Shown one piece after another: positions 43,418 to 50,899 of a DNA stretch of 61,611 nucleotides. The translations under genes were made by a program, and so were the position numbers. Position 1 is the first letter of the stretch; each line of letters starts with the position of its first letter. The DNA comes from Blastococcus saxobsidens (GTDB lineage: Bacteria; Actinomycetota; Actinomycetes; Mycobacteriales; Geodermatophilaceae), in assembly GCF_010682065.1 (NCBI RefSeq), contig NZ_JAAGWG010000030.1, positions 1 to 61,611 of the forward strand, in the 5' to 3' direction. The notes under the pieces were generated by a model. It made no database searches. It was not told where the DNA came from and saw only the letters and a program-made list of their open reading frames with translations.

Positions 43418-44585
43418 AGGAGTCCGTCCCTCTACCCCGCCGCAGGCACGGGGCGAGCCTCCGGACGGGGTTGTTCCAGCACGTCGGGACGTCGTCGACA
43501 CCGTGCTGAGCTTCGCGCGGACGCTGCGTCACGCAGGGGTTGCAGCGTCGCCCGATCGGGTCGAGTCAATGCTGACGGCGCTCGGTGCCTTGGACGTCCT
43601 CGATCCGGGCGCCGTCTACTGGGCCGGTCGCCTGACCCTCTGCGGCGGGCCGGACGACCTCGACCGCTACGACGCCGCCTTCGCCGCGTATTTCGCAGGC
43701 GAGCGGCCGCGTGTCCCGCAGAAGAACGCGCGTCCCGAGGTCCACGCGACCGACGCCGCGCCGCTCGAGGCGGGGAGCACTGACGGCGACGACGGGTCCG
43801 ACGAGCCGGATCTGTCGGTTGCCGCCAGCGCGGAGGAGGTCCTGCGACACCGTGACGTCGCGCAGCTGACCCCGGCCGAACGCGCCCACCTGCGCCGGCT
43901 GTTCGCCCTCCTGGCGCCCGCGACGCCGATGCGGCCCTCCCGGCGCAGGCGGCACAGCGCCCAAGGGTCGGTGAACCAGGCGCGGACGGTGCGGCGCGCG
44001 CTGCGCAGCGGCGGCGAGGTCACCCGACTTCTGCGGCACCGGCGGCAGGCGCGCCCGCGGCGCGTCGTCCTGCTGGTCGACGTCTCCGGATCGATGGCCC
44101 CGTACGCCGACGCGCTGCTGCGCTTCGCGCACGTCGCGGCGCGCGCACGGCCGTCGTCCACGGAGGTGTTCACGATCGGGACCCGGCTGACCCGGGTCAC
44201 CCGCGAGATGCGGCTGCGCGATCCCGACCGGGCACTGACCGCCAGCGGCTCGGCGATCCCCGACTGGTCCGGCGGCACCCGGCTCGGTGACATGCTCAAG
44301 GCCTTCTTGGACCGGTGGGGACAACGGGGCATCGCTCGCGGCGCGATCGTCGTCGTGTGCAGCGACGGCTGGGAGCGGGGAGGGACGGCGCTGCTGGGCG
44401 CAGAGATGGTCCGGCTGCGCCGGCTCGCCCACGCCGTCATCTGGGTGAACCCGCACAAGGCCCGTGCGGGCTATGAACCCCTGACCGGCGGCATGCGGGC
44501 GGCTCTGCCGTCGGTCGACCACTTCGTGTCGGGGCACAGCATGGCCGCGTTCGAGGAGCTGACGGGAGTGATCCAGCATGCGTGA
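43410..44585 (+). CDS. coxE: VWA-domain protein, CoxE-like
   Basis: A 391-residue protein. A disordered Arg/Asp-rich middle precedes a C-terminal von Willebrand A domain with the MIDAS motif LLVDVSGSMAPYADALL, then GTRLTRVTR and VVCSDGWERGG. CoxE-type proteins act with the CoxD ATPase in metal-site maturation. The start is GTG 43410, overlapping coxD by 8 bases; its stop overlaps xdhC by 8 bases, so the three are tightly coupled. Confidence 0.9.
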   Translation: MAEGVRPSTPPQARGEPPDGVVPARRDVVDTVLSFARTLRHAGVAASPDRVESMLTALGALDVLDPGAVYWAGRLTLCGGPDDLDRYDAAFAAYFAGERPRVPQKNARPEVHATDAAPLEAGSTDGDDGSDEPDLSVAASAEEVLRHRDVAQLTPAERAHLRRLFALLAPATPMRPSRRRRHSAQGSVNQARTVRRALRSGGEVTRLLRHRRQARPRRVVLLVDVSGSMAPYADALLRFAHVAARARPSSTEVFTIGTRLTRVTREMRLRDPDRALTASGSAIPDWSGGTRLGDMLKAFLDRWGQRGIARGAIVVVCSDGWERGGTALLGAEMVRLRRLAHAVIWVNPHKARAGYEPLTGGMRAALPSVDHFVSGHSMAAFEELTGVIQHA

Positions 44586-45699
44586 AGTGCTCGAGGAGCT
44601 GATCGGCTGGTGGCAGGCGGGCGAGACCGTCGGCATGGGCACCGTCGTAGCCACCTGGCGGTCGGCGCCCCGCCCGGCCGGCGCCTCGATGCTCGTCGGA
44701 CCCGACGGCACCGCGGTGGGCAGCGTCTCCGGCGGCTGCGTAGAGGGCGCGGTCTACGAGGAGGCCAAGGACGTCGTCGACACCGGTTTGCCCACCCTCG
44801 AGCGGTACGGCGTGAGCGACGACGACGCCTTCGCCGTCGGATTGACCTGCGGCGGCATCCTCGACGTCTTCGTCGAATCGGTGTCCCGGGAGTCCTTTCC
44901 GGAACTCGGCCAGGTGGGCGATTCGGTCCGACGACACGAGCCGGTCGCCGTGGTCACCTGCGTCGCGGGCCCCGACGAGCGGGTGGGACGGCGGCTGGTC
45001 GTCTGGCCCGACCGCGCGTCGGGATCGCTCGGCCTGCAGCGGCTGGACGACGCCGTGTCCGCCGATGCTCGAGGGATGCTGGCCGCCGGCCGGACCGGCA
45101 TGCTGCACGTGGGCCACGACGGTGAGCGCCGTGGCGACGACCTGTCGCTGTTCGTCAACGCCTTCGCGCCGGCTCCCCGCATGGTCGTGTTCGGCGCCAT
45201 CGACTTCGCCGCCGCTGTTGCCCGGGTCGGCGCCTTCCTCGGCTACCGGGTGACCGTCTGCGACGCCCGCCCGATCTTTGCCACCCCCAAGCGCTTCCCC
45301 GAGGCGCACGAGGTGGTCGTCGAGTGGCCGCACCGGTATCTGCGGGCGGAGGTCCATGCCGGCCGGATCGACGAGCGGACCGTCCTTTGCGTTCTCACCC
45401 ACGACCCGAAGTTCGACGTCCCGCTGCTCGAGGTGGCGCTGCGCATCCCGGTCGCCTACGTGGGCGCGATGGGCTCACGCCGGACGCACCAGGAACGAGT
45501 CGAGCGGCTGTCCGAAGCCGGGCTGTCCGAGGAGGAACGGGCTCGACTGTCCTCCCCTATCGGGTTGGACCTGGGCGCCCGGACCCCGGAGGAGACGGCC
45601 GTCTCGATCGCCGCGGAGATCATCGCCGGACGTTGGGGCGGCTCCGGCGAGCGACTGACCAGCACCGACGGGCCGATCCATTGCACCGCCGAGCGGTGA
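44578..45699 (+). CDS. xdhC: XdhC/CoxI-family molybdenum cofactor insertion protein
   Basis: A 373-residue protein with the N-terminal XdhC_CoxI domain (GMGTVVATWRSAPRPAGASMLV, GSVSGGCVEGAVYEEA, LTCGGILDVFVE) and the C-terminal Rossmann domain (VFGAIDFAAAVARVGAFLGYRV, AYVGAMGSRRTHQER, GLDLGARTPEETAVSIAAEI). It binds the molybdenum cofactor, helps its sulfuration and delivers it to apo-hydroxylases. The cysteine in LTCGG is a conserved candidate ligand. Last gene of the coxD-coxE-xdhC operon. Confidence 0.92.
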   Translation: MREVLEELIGWWQAGETVGMGTVVATWRSAPRPAGASMLVGPDGTAVGSVSGGCVEGAVYEEAKDVVDTGLPTLERYGVSDDDAFAVGLTCGGILDVFVESVSRESFPELGQVGDSVRRHEPVAVVTCVAGPDERVGRRLVVWPDRASGSLGLQRLDDAVSADARGMLAAGRTGMLHVGHDGERRGDDLSLFVNAFAPAPRMVVFGAIDFAAAVARVGAFLGYRVTVCDARPIFATPKRFPEAHEVVVEWPHRYLRAEVHAGRIDERTVLCVLTHDPKFDVPLLEVALRIPVAYVGAMGSRRTHQERVERLSEAGLSEEERARLSSPIGLDLGARTPEETAVSIAAEIIAGRWGGSGERLTSTDGPIHCTAER

Positions 45700-45970
45700 G
45701 GACGCCGGCGGCGTAGCCGGGTCAGGCCACCCCGGTAAGTCACGAAGCCGGTTCCCCTGTTCGGATGACGGCTCGGCGAGGCGGGGCAGCTGATTAAGCA
45801 GCTGGCCCGGATCGCGGGATTCGACGCGTCGCACTAAGCCGCCGCCCGGTCCGATGGCCGGCGAGCTCGACGCCCGGATGACCATGCTGGGGCACGCCTC
45901 GGCCGCCCTGGGCGCCCCGTCGACGCGCAGTTCCGACCGTCGGCTCCCTGCTGGTGCCGATGCGCAAGCA
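45700..45970. other. Intergenic, possible gene remnant
   Basis: No complete gene. A short frame near 45791-45838 reads QLIKQLARIAGFDASH and then stops; it looks like the tail of a lost gene but I cannot name it. The rest shows no recognisable signal. Confidence 0.25.
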
Positions 45971-46011
45971 GTCCGGCTCGGCCACTGCCTCTGGCAGTGG
46001 CCGAGCCGGAC
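45971..46011. terminator. Very strong bidirectional terminator
   Basis: A perfect 19-bp inverted repeat (45971-45989 with 45993-46011) and 3-base loop (TCT). It lies between the convergent xdhC operon and the permease gene, 73 bases past the permease stop. The longest perfect stem noticed in the window. Confidence 0.85.
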
Positions 46012-46083
46012 GTGTGCCCGCCGATCTCATGCGCCGGCGGAAGGACCTCAGACGGATGACCGCCTTCGATCACGTAGTACCGG

Positions 46084-47529
46084 TCAGTCGACTCGAGCCG
46101 CGGGGACCTCGGGTCGGGCGTCGCGGGAGCGCCGACTGGACTGCATCCGAATGGGCACGACCACGAGCAGCGCCAGGGCGATGGTGACGGGAGCGGCCCA
46201 GGTCATTGCGTCGTAGGAGGTGTCCGTGGGGTTCAGCACGGCACTCAGCCACACGTAGAAGATGCCGATCCCGCCGATGACGGCGGCGATGACCGTGCCG
46301 GCGTTCAGCTCGCGCTTGCGGGCCAGCAGGACGATGGCCCCGGCGCAGATGAGCACGTACGGAATGACCCAGTAGTATGGGTACAGCGTGGCGACGTGGG
46401 CGTAGACATCGAGCGGGGTACCGCCGGTGACTGCCGACAGCACGATCGGCACGATCGTCGAGAGCACGGCGATGACGACGATCGCTCGCACGGGCGTCTT
46501 GTGCTTCTCGTCCACATGACCCAGCGACTTCGGCAGCATCCCGTCGACGGCCATCGTGGCCCACACCCGTGGCGCGTAGTTCATGAACCCGAGGACCACC
46601 GCGTAGCAGATGACGGCCAGGCACAGGTCCGCCACCGGGGCGAGCCACCCGAGTCCGGCATTGTCGGCCATCGCGGAGAGGGGGGACTCACCGTTCGCGG
46701 TGGCATCGGCGATGGCCGGCAGGACCGGCACAGTGAGCAGTGTCGCGACAAGTCCGACGCCGCCGACGATCACCGGCACCAGCGTCATCAGTCGCGGGAT
46801 CGTGCGCATCGGGTCCTTGGTCTCCAGCGCCGTGGCGGCGCTGGACTCGAAACCCACGAAAAAGGTGGCCGACAGGACGATACCGGCGAAGAAGCCGCTG
46901 AAAGTGAAGTCGCCGAAGGTGAACTGGTCGCCGAAGGCGAAACCGTCCGTGAAGACGTTGGCCACCAGGACGATCGCGACGATGGGCGTGGCCACGAACA
47001 GCAGGCCGATGCTCAGCCGGGTGGAGGTGTCCAGGCCGCGGATCGCGAACCAGGCGACGCTCAGCATGGCCAGCGCATACATGATCGCCTGGCCCACCAC
47101 GCCATTGGCCGCGGGGAGGTCGAAGACATTGGCGATGAAGCTCCCGGCGTACACGCCGAAGACCTGCAGGCAGACGATCACCCCGGCGAGGTAGCCCACG
47201 GCCAGGGAAGCACCTGCGAGTGTGCTCGGCTTGGAGCCCAGCTCATGACCGATGTAGGAGTAGAGCGCACCGGAAACCACGTAGCGGCGGGCGAACGGGA
47301 CGATCGCCACGCCGATGAAGGCGACGAGGACCGTACCGGCGAGGACGGACAACCAGGCACTGGAGCCGGCGACCGGACCGGCCAGGGCGGGTGCGGTGGC
47401 GGCCATGAGCACCGGGCTGAACGTGACGACGGCGAGACCCAGGGCCTTGGGCAGGCTCAGTGTGCCCTGCTGCAGCCCCTTGAGTTCCTCATGACCGTCC
47501 GGTGCGTGTTCGGCGACGTTCGACGACAT
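46084..47529 (-). CDS. APC-superfamily amino acid / amine permease
   Basis: A 481-residue transporter with about 12 hydrophobic segments. The helix 1 motif is LGLAVVTFSPVLMAATAPALA, and FFVGFESSAATALETKDP is typical of amino acid-polyamine-organocation permeases (helix 6). The ATG at 47529 has GAGGAGAAGAG upstream. Context suggests uptake of nicotine, N-methylaminobutyrate, GABA or another amine; specificity is not readable. The upstream region has a LacI-like inverted repeat, and PucR-3 is the next gene upstream. Confidence 0.85.
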   Translation of the reverse strand: MSSNVAEHAPDGHEELKGLQQGTLSLPKALGLAVVTFSPVLMAATAPALAGPVAGSSAWLSVLAGTVLVAFIGVAIVPFARRYVVSGALYSYIGHELGSKPSTLAGASLAVGYLAGVIVCLQVFGVYAGSFIANVFDLPAANGVVGQAIMYALAMLSVAWFAIRGLDTSTRLSIGLLFVATPIVAIVLVANVFTDGFAFGDQFTFGDFTFSGFFAGIVLSATFFVGFESSAATALETKDPMRTIPRLMTLVPVIVGGVGLVATLLTVPVLPAIADATANGESPLSAMADNAGLGWLAPVADLCLAVICYAVVLGFMNYAPRVWATMAVDGMLPKSLGHVDEKHKTPVRAIVVIAVLSTIVPIVLSAVTGGTPLDVYAHVATLYPYYWVIPYVLICAGAIVLLARKRELNAGTVIAAVIGGIGIFYVWLSAVLNPTDTSYDAMTWAAPVTIALALLVVVPIRMQSSRRSRDARPEVPAARVD

Positions 47530-47604
47530 CTCTTCTCCTCGTGAGGCGTTTGCTCAGTCGAGGAAGTATTGAAGTGACCTGGCTAACAGGATTATCCCTT
47601 ATCG

Positions 47605-47620
47605 CGCAAAACCGTTTGCG
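47605..47620. promoter_or_regulatory. Inverted repeat CGCAAA-ACCG-TTTGCG upstream of permease
   Basis: A perfect 6-bp inverted repeat with a 4-base spacer, in a local AT-richer patch 76-91 bases upstream of the permease start. GGATTATCC (47589-47597), another small palindrome, is adjacent. The region from 47530 to 47852 holds no gene. Confidence 0.45.
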
Positions 47621-47852
47621 ACATTGCTGAGTTCGGCAAGGCCCGGTATGACGGCATCGACGGTGGTCCGCTCCCGACGTCGACGCTGCGGCGGCTCCCA
47701 ATTCTGTGTGTGCAGACGCTAGGGCCTGCTAGCCGGGATGCTGCTGACCTACGTCGCCGTGGGTGCCGGCGCTCGCAGGGCGCACGGCGGGCACAACTGT
47801 CCGCGAGCCTGTCCGCCGCGCGGCGGACCGCTGACGCACCTGCCCCATGGCA

Positions 47853-49082
47853 TTAGAGGGGAGCTCCGTCGAAGGCCTGCTCCTCCTGCAACGTGAGATC
47901 CCGCTCCTCCGTCGCGCCCTGGAACAGCTCGGAAAGGCGAAGCGCGACGGACAATTCGTCCCGCACGGAGGTGATCGATGTGCCCAGCCACTTCTCCACC
48001 GAGCGGAGCCGGTACGCGACCGTCCGTTCGTGCACGCCGATGACGGCTGCGGCCGACGCTGCGTTCTGGCCGCTGGCGAAGTAGGCACGCAACGTTTCCC
48101 GCAGAACCACTGCACGTTCCGCAGTGCCGTAGAGAGGGCCGAGTTCCTGCCGCACGAAGCTCCGCACTGCGGGAAGGTCCCGCAGGACCAGGGCCTCCAA
48201 GGCAACCTTGCGGTACCACGTGATCGGCTGACCCTTGATCCTGGCGACGCGGTAGGCCTGCCAGGCCTGCCGGTGGGTCAGTCGCATCCCCTCGACGTCG
48301 TTCATGTATTCCCCGCAGGCGAGGTGGGTGCCCGAGGGCAGGCTCAGCCGCGACAGGTCGTCGTCGCCGGACGCCTTTCCTGCTGGCCGGCCGATCCAGC
48401 CGAGCACCGTCCCCGCGGTCCCCGTGACGGTCAGCGACTGCCAGCCCAGCGTGTTCGTCAGCTGCTTAAGGGCCGCCTCCGGCGCGTCGCCCCAGACGAC
48501 GATCCCCAGGTGACGTCCACGGAGGGAATAGCCGAGCGCTGCTTCGTCGACCGGTATCCCGGCGAGCAGGTCCCGTACCAGGGCGCGCCGCTTGCGGTCG
48601 CGCCCGTGGAAGTAGAACGCGTTCCGCTCCTTTTGGTAGGCATCGATGATCGATGCGGCGACGCGATCGTTCCATGCGAAGTGGTACTGGCTCGCGTGGC
48701 GCAGCACCGGCAGCCGCTGGCCCGCGTCGGGCAGCAGCTCATCAGCGACCTCTAGGAAGCAGTCCCACGTCGCGGCCTGGCCCACCCGGGAGGTACGCAG
48801 CAAGGCGTGGAGATCGATGTCGGCCTGCGCCGCAAGCCGAGCCTCACGCAGGATGCGGTCGGATGCCTGCTCGGGAGGGGTCCGCCCCTCGACGAGACCG
48901 TCCAGGATGTCGCGGAGCGACGCTGCGATGGCGTCGCTCTCGGCGTCCCCCAATACTGGGTCGTCGAGCTTGTAGAACTCCGGCACTTCTTCCCGGAGAC
49001 GCCGGACGATCGTCTCCGTCAGCGCCGGCAACCGGGCTTCGACTCCCTGGGCCAGCATTCGCAGGTCGTCCTCGAGTGTCAC
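47853..49082 (-). CDS. PucR-family transcriptional regulator (PucR-3)
   Basis: A 409-residue close paralogue of PucR-2 with the same domain order and a C-terminal HTH_30 (AAVIGVHERTVAYRLRSVEKWLG). Start GTG 49082 is supported by the shared MTLEDDLR N-terminus, though the ribosome site is poor. Divergent from the cupin gene across a 146-base region containing a direct repeat GTGCACTGATG. It likely controls itself, the cupin gene and perhaps the permease. Confidence 0.88.
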   Translation of the reverse strand: MTLEDDLRMLAQGVEARLPALTETIVRRLREEVPEFYKLDDPVLGDAESDAIAASLRDILDGLVEGRTPPEQASDRILREARLAAQADIDLHALLRTSRVGQAATWDCFLEVADELLPDAGQRLPVLRHASQYHFAWNDRVAASIIDAYQKERNAFYFHGRDRKRRALVRDLLAGIPVDEAALGYSLRGRHLGIVVWGDAPEAALKQLTNTLGWQSLTVTGTAGTVLGWIGRPAGKASGDDDLSRLSLPSGTHLACGEYMNDVEGMRLTHRQAWQAYRVARIKGQPITWYRKVALEALVLRDLPAVRSFVRQELGPLYGTAERAVVLRETLRAYFASGQNAASAAAVIGVHERTVAYRLRSVEKWLGTSITSVRDELSVALRLSELFQGATEERDLTLQEEQAFDGAPL

Positions 49083-49121
49083 CCTCGCAGACTACGACCG
49101 TCGCTCCCATGCGCGTCTCAT

Positions 49122-49151
49122 GTGCACTGATGGTGCATCCGTGCACTGATG
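49122..49151. promoter_or_regulatory. Direct repeat GTGCACTGATG x2 between PucR-3 and cupin
   Basis: Two exact 11-base copies at 49122-49132 and 49141-49151, 19 bases apart start to start. The first overlaps the inverted repeat TGCAC-N5-GTGCA (49123-49137). Spacing of about two helical turns and the divergent promoter location suggest a regulator-binding site. Confidence 0.5.
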
Positions 49152-49228
49152 CTTGCGGGTTCTGACAACAGCGGTGCCTCCGACATTCACCAGAATCCGG
49201 GTGACCGCCGACGAACTGGAGGAATCTC

Positions 49229-49579
49229 ATGACCACGATCAGGTCCGCCACAGCAGAGACCGCGACGCTCGAGACCTGGCAGCCCGAAGGGGTCACCGTC
49301 CACAGCGGAGAGCCCGCAGGGCGTGGCTTCACCCTCTTCGAGGACCTCACGGACGGCGCCCGGGGATGCGGCTTCTTCGAGTGCGACCCCGCCAAGACCA
49401 CCTACGAGCTCACCGAGAACGAGATGATCTACGTCCTCGAGGGCGAGGCCCGGATCGAGCTCGAGGACGGCAGCTTCGTCGAGGTCAAGGCCGGGGACGC
49501 GGCCTTCCTCCCGAAGGGACACACGTCCACCTGGACGTTCAAGACCCGCTTCAAGGAGTTCTGGGTCCTCGCGGACTGA
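49229..49579 (+). CDS. Small single-domain cupin (cupin_3 / DUF861 type)
   Basis: A 116-residue cupin. Blocks FEDLTDGARGCGFFECDPAKT, YELTENEMIYVLEGEARIELEDG and AGDAAFLPKGHTSTWTFKTRFKEFWVL are typical of the enhanced-cupin group that includes ureidoglycine-related and EutQ-like proteins. Several of the usual metal His positions are replaced (Tyr, Glu, Lys), so it may bind a small molecule rather than catalyse. Start ATG 49229 with GGAGGAA. Divergent from PucR-3 and probably its target. Confidence 0.8.
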   Translation: MTTIRSATAETATLETWQPEGVTVHSGEPAGRGFTLFEDLTDGARGCGFFECDPAKTTYELTENEMIYVLEGEARIELEDGSFVEVKAGDAAFLPKGHTSTWTFKTRFKEFWVLAD

Positions 49580-49597
49580 GTCCCTCCAGGTCCACAT

Positions 49598-49634
49598 CGG
49601 AGCCGCGGCGTCCACGGGGGGCGCCGCGGCTCCG
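49598..49634. terminator. Terminator between cupin and TPR gene
   Basis: A perfect 13-bp stem (49598-49610 with 49622-49634, 11-base loop) between convergent genes, starting 19 bases after the cupin stop. Confidence 0.7.
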
Positions 49635-49639
49635 CTGCG

Positions 49640-50098
49640 TCATCCGCCGCCTGAGTCAAGAAGTTCGGCGCGCAGCTGCCGGCTGGCGATGGCGAGTGCA
49701 TGCCCGGCGCCGAGCGTGCGCTCGGCCTCGACGACGGTGTCCGCCAGTACGATCAGGCCCTGCTCGTGACGGCCGGCATCACGATGAGCGAGCGCCAGCT
49801 CGTAGCGCGCCTCCAGGGTTTCGGGAGCGGACGACCCGAGCGAGCGCTCATGTGCCAGCAGGACCCGCTCGAAGTGGGGCAGGGCCTCGGACACGCGACC
49901 TCTGCTCTGCAGCACCACCGCGAAGTGGCGACGGAGATCGACGGTCCTCGTGTGCTCCGTGCCGTGTACCCGCTCGAACTCCTCGAGGGTGCGCTGCAGC
50001 AGCTCCACCGCTGCCGGCGGGAAGGTTGTGGGGTCCCTGAGCTCGGTCACCGAGTGGGCCGCGGCGCGCTGGGCTTCGGGCTCGTAGCTCATGCTCAT
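49640..50098 (-). CDS. Small tetratricopeptide-repeat protein
   Basis: A 152-residue helical protein with kinesin-light-chain-like TPR units (LLQRTLEEFERVHGTEHTRTVDLR, ALPHFERVLLAHERSLGSSAPETLEARYELALAHRDAGRHEQ in consecutive pieces). No signal peptide. Such units usually form protein-binding scaffolds. The start could be ATG 50098 or 50092. No functional link to its neighbours is visible. The 201 bases between it and wrbA show no gene. Confidence 0.6.
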   Translation of the reverse strand: MSMSYEPEAQRAAAHSVTELRDPTTFPPAAVELLQRTLEEFERVHGTEHTRTVDLRRHFAVVLQSRGRVSEALPHFERVLLAHERSLGSSAPETLEARYELALAHRDAGRHEQGLIVLADTVVEAERTLGAGHALAIASRQLRAELLDSGGG

Positions 50099-50299
50099 CC
50101 CCCTGCCTACCGCCGACGTCGGCGATCTTGCGTGCGTTCACGGATCCGCGCAACTACCCCGCCGGCCTGGTGGCTTTCTGCATAGATCCCCGAGGGGCGC
50201 TCGACGGAGAGTCAAGGTCGGCCCCTGTGATCTCGCTCGATCGAGAGCGTCCGACCCCGTCGGGTCGGTCACGGGGCTCCACGATCTCAGAGGAGAACC

Positions 50300-50899
50300 A
50301 TGCCGAACATCGCCGTCGTCTACTACTCATCGACCGGGAACGTCCACCAGCTGGCCACCGCTCTGGCCGAGGGAGCCGAGGAGGCGGGCGCCGAGGTGCG
50401 GCTGCGCCGCGTCCCCGAGCTCGCTCCGCAAGAAGCGATCGACTCAAACCCGCTCTGGCGGGAGCACGCCGAGGCGACCACCGACGTACCCGTGGCGACT
50501 CCGGCCGACCTCGAGTGGGCCGACGGCTACGCGCTGGGAACCCCGACGCGGTTCGGGACGCCCGCAGCCCAGATGAAGCAGTTCATCGACACGCTCGGCG
50601 GCTTGTGGGCGACCGGCAAGCTGGCCAACAAGGGTGCCACCGCGTTCACCAGCGCCCAGAACGTCCACGGGGGGAACGAGTCGACGATTCTGACGCTGTT
50701 CAACGTGTTCTCTCACTTCGGCGCGGTGATCGTGCCTCCGGGTTACACCGATCCGCTCCTGTTCGAGGCCGGCGGCAACCCCTACGGCATCTCCACCGCC
50801 TCGGGTGGCAAGTCCACCACCGCCACCGACGCGGAACTCATCGCGGCGCGATACCAGGGCCGCCGACTGGCCGAGATCACGGCCAAGCTCGCCAGCTAG
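50300..50899 (+). CDS. wrbA: NAD(P)H:quinone oxidoreductase, WrbA family
   Basis: A 199-residue flavodoxin-like FMN protein. NIAVVYYSSTGNVHQLATALAEG is the phosphate loop; GTPTRFGTPAAQMKQFID and SAQNVHGGNESTILTL are WrbA signatures. It reduces quinones by two electrons, avoiding semiquinones. Here it could act on the quinone form of trihydroxypyridine or on coloured dimers, in line with the hydroquinone-type GST at 32748; this is inference. The ATG at 50300 follows AGAGGAGA. Its stop codon directly abuts that of PucR-4, with no terminator between. Confidence 0.92.
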   Translation: MPNIAVVYYSSTGNVHQLATALAEGAEEAGAEVRLRRVPELAPQEAIDSNPLWREHAEATTDVPVATPADLEWADGYALGTPTRFGTPAAQMKQFIDTLGGLWATGKLANKGATAFTSAQNVHGGNESTILTLFNVFSHFGAVIVPPGYTDPLLFEAGGNPYGISTASGGKSTTATDAELIAARYQGRRLAEITAKLAS

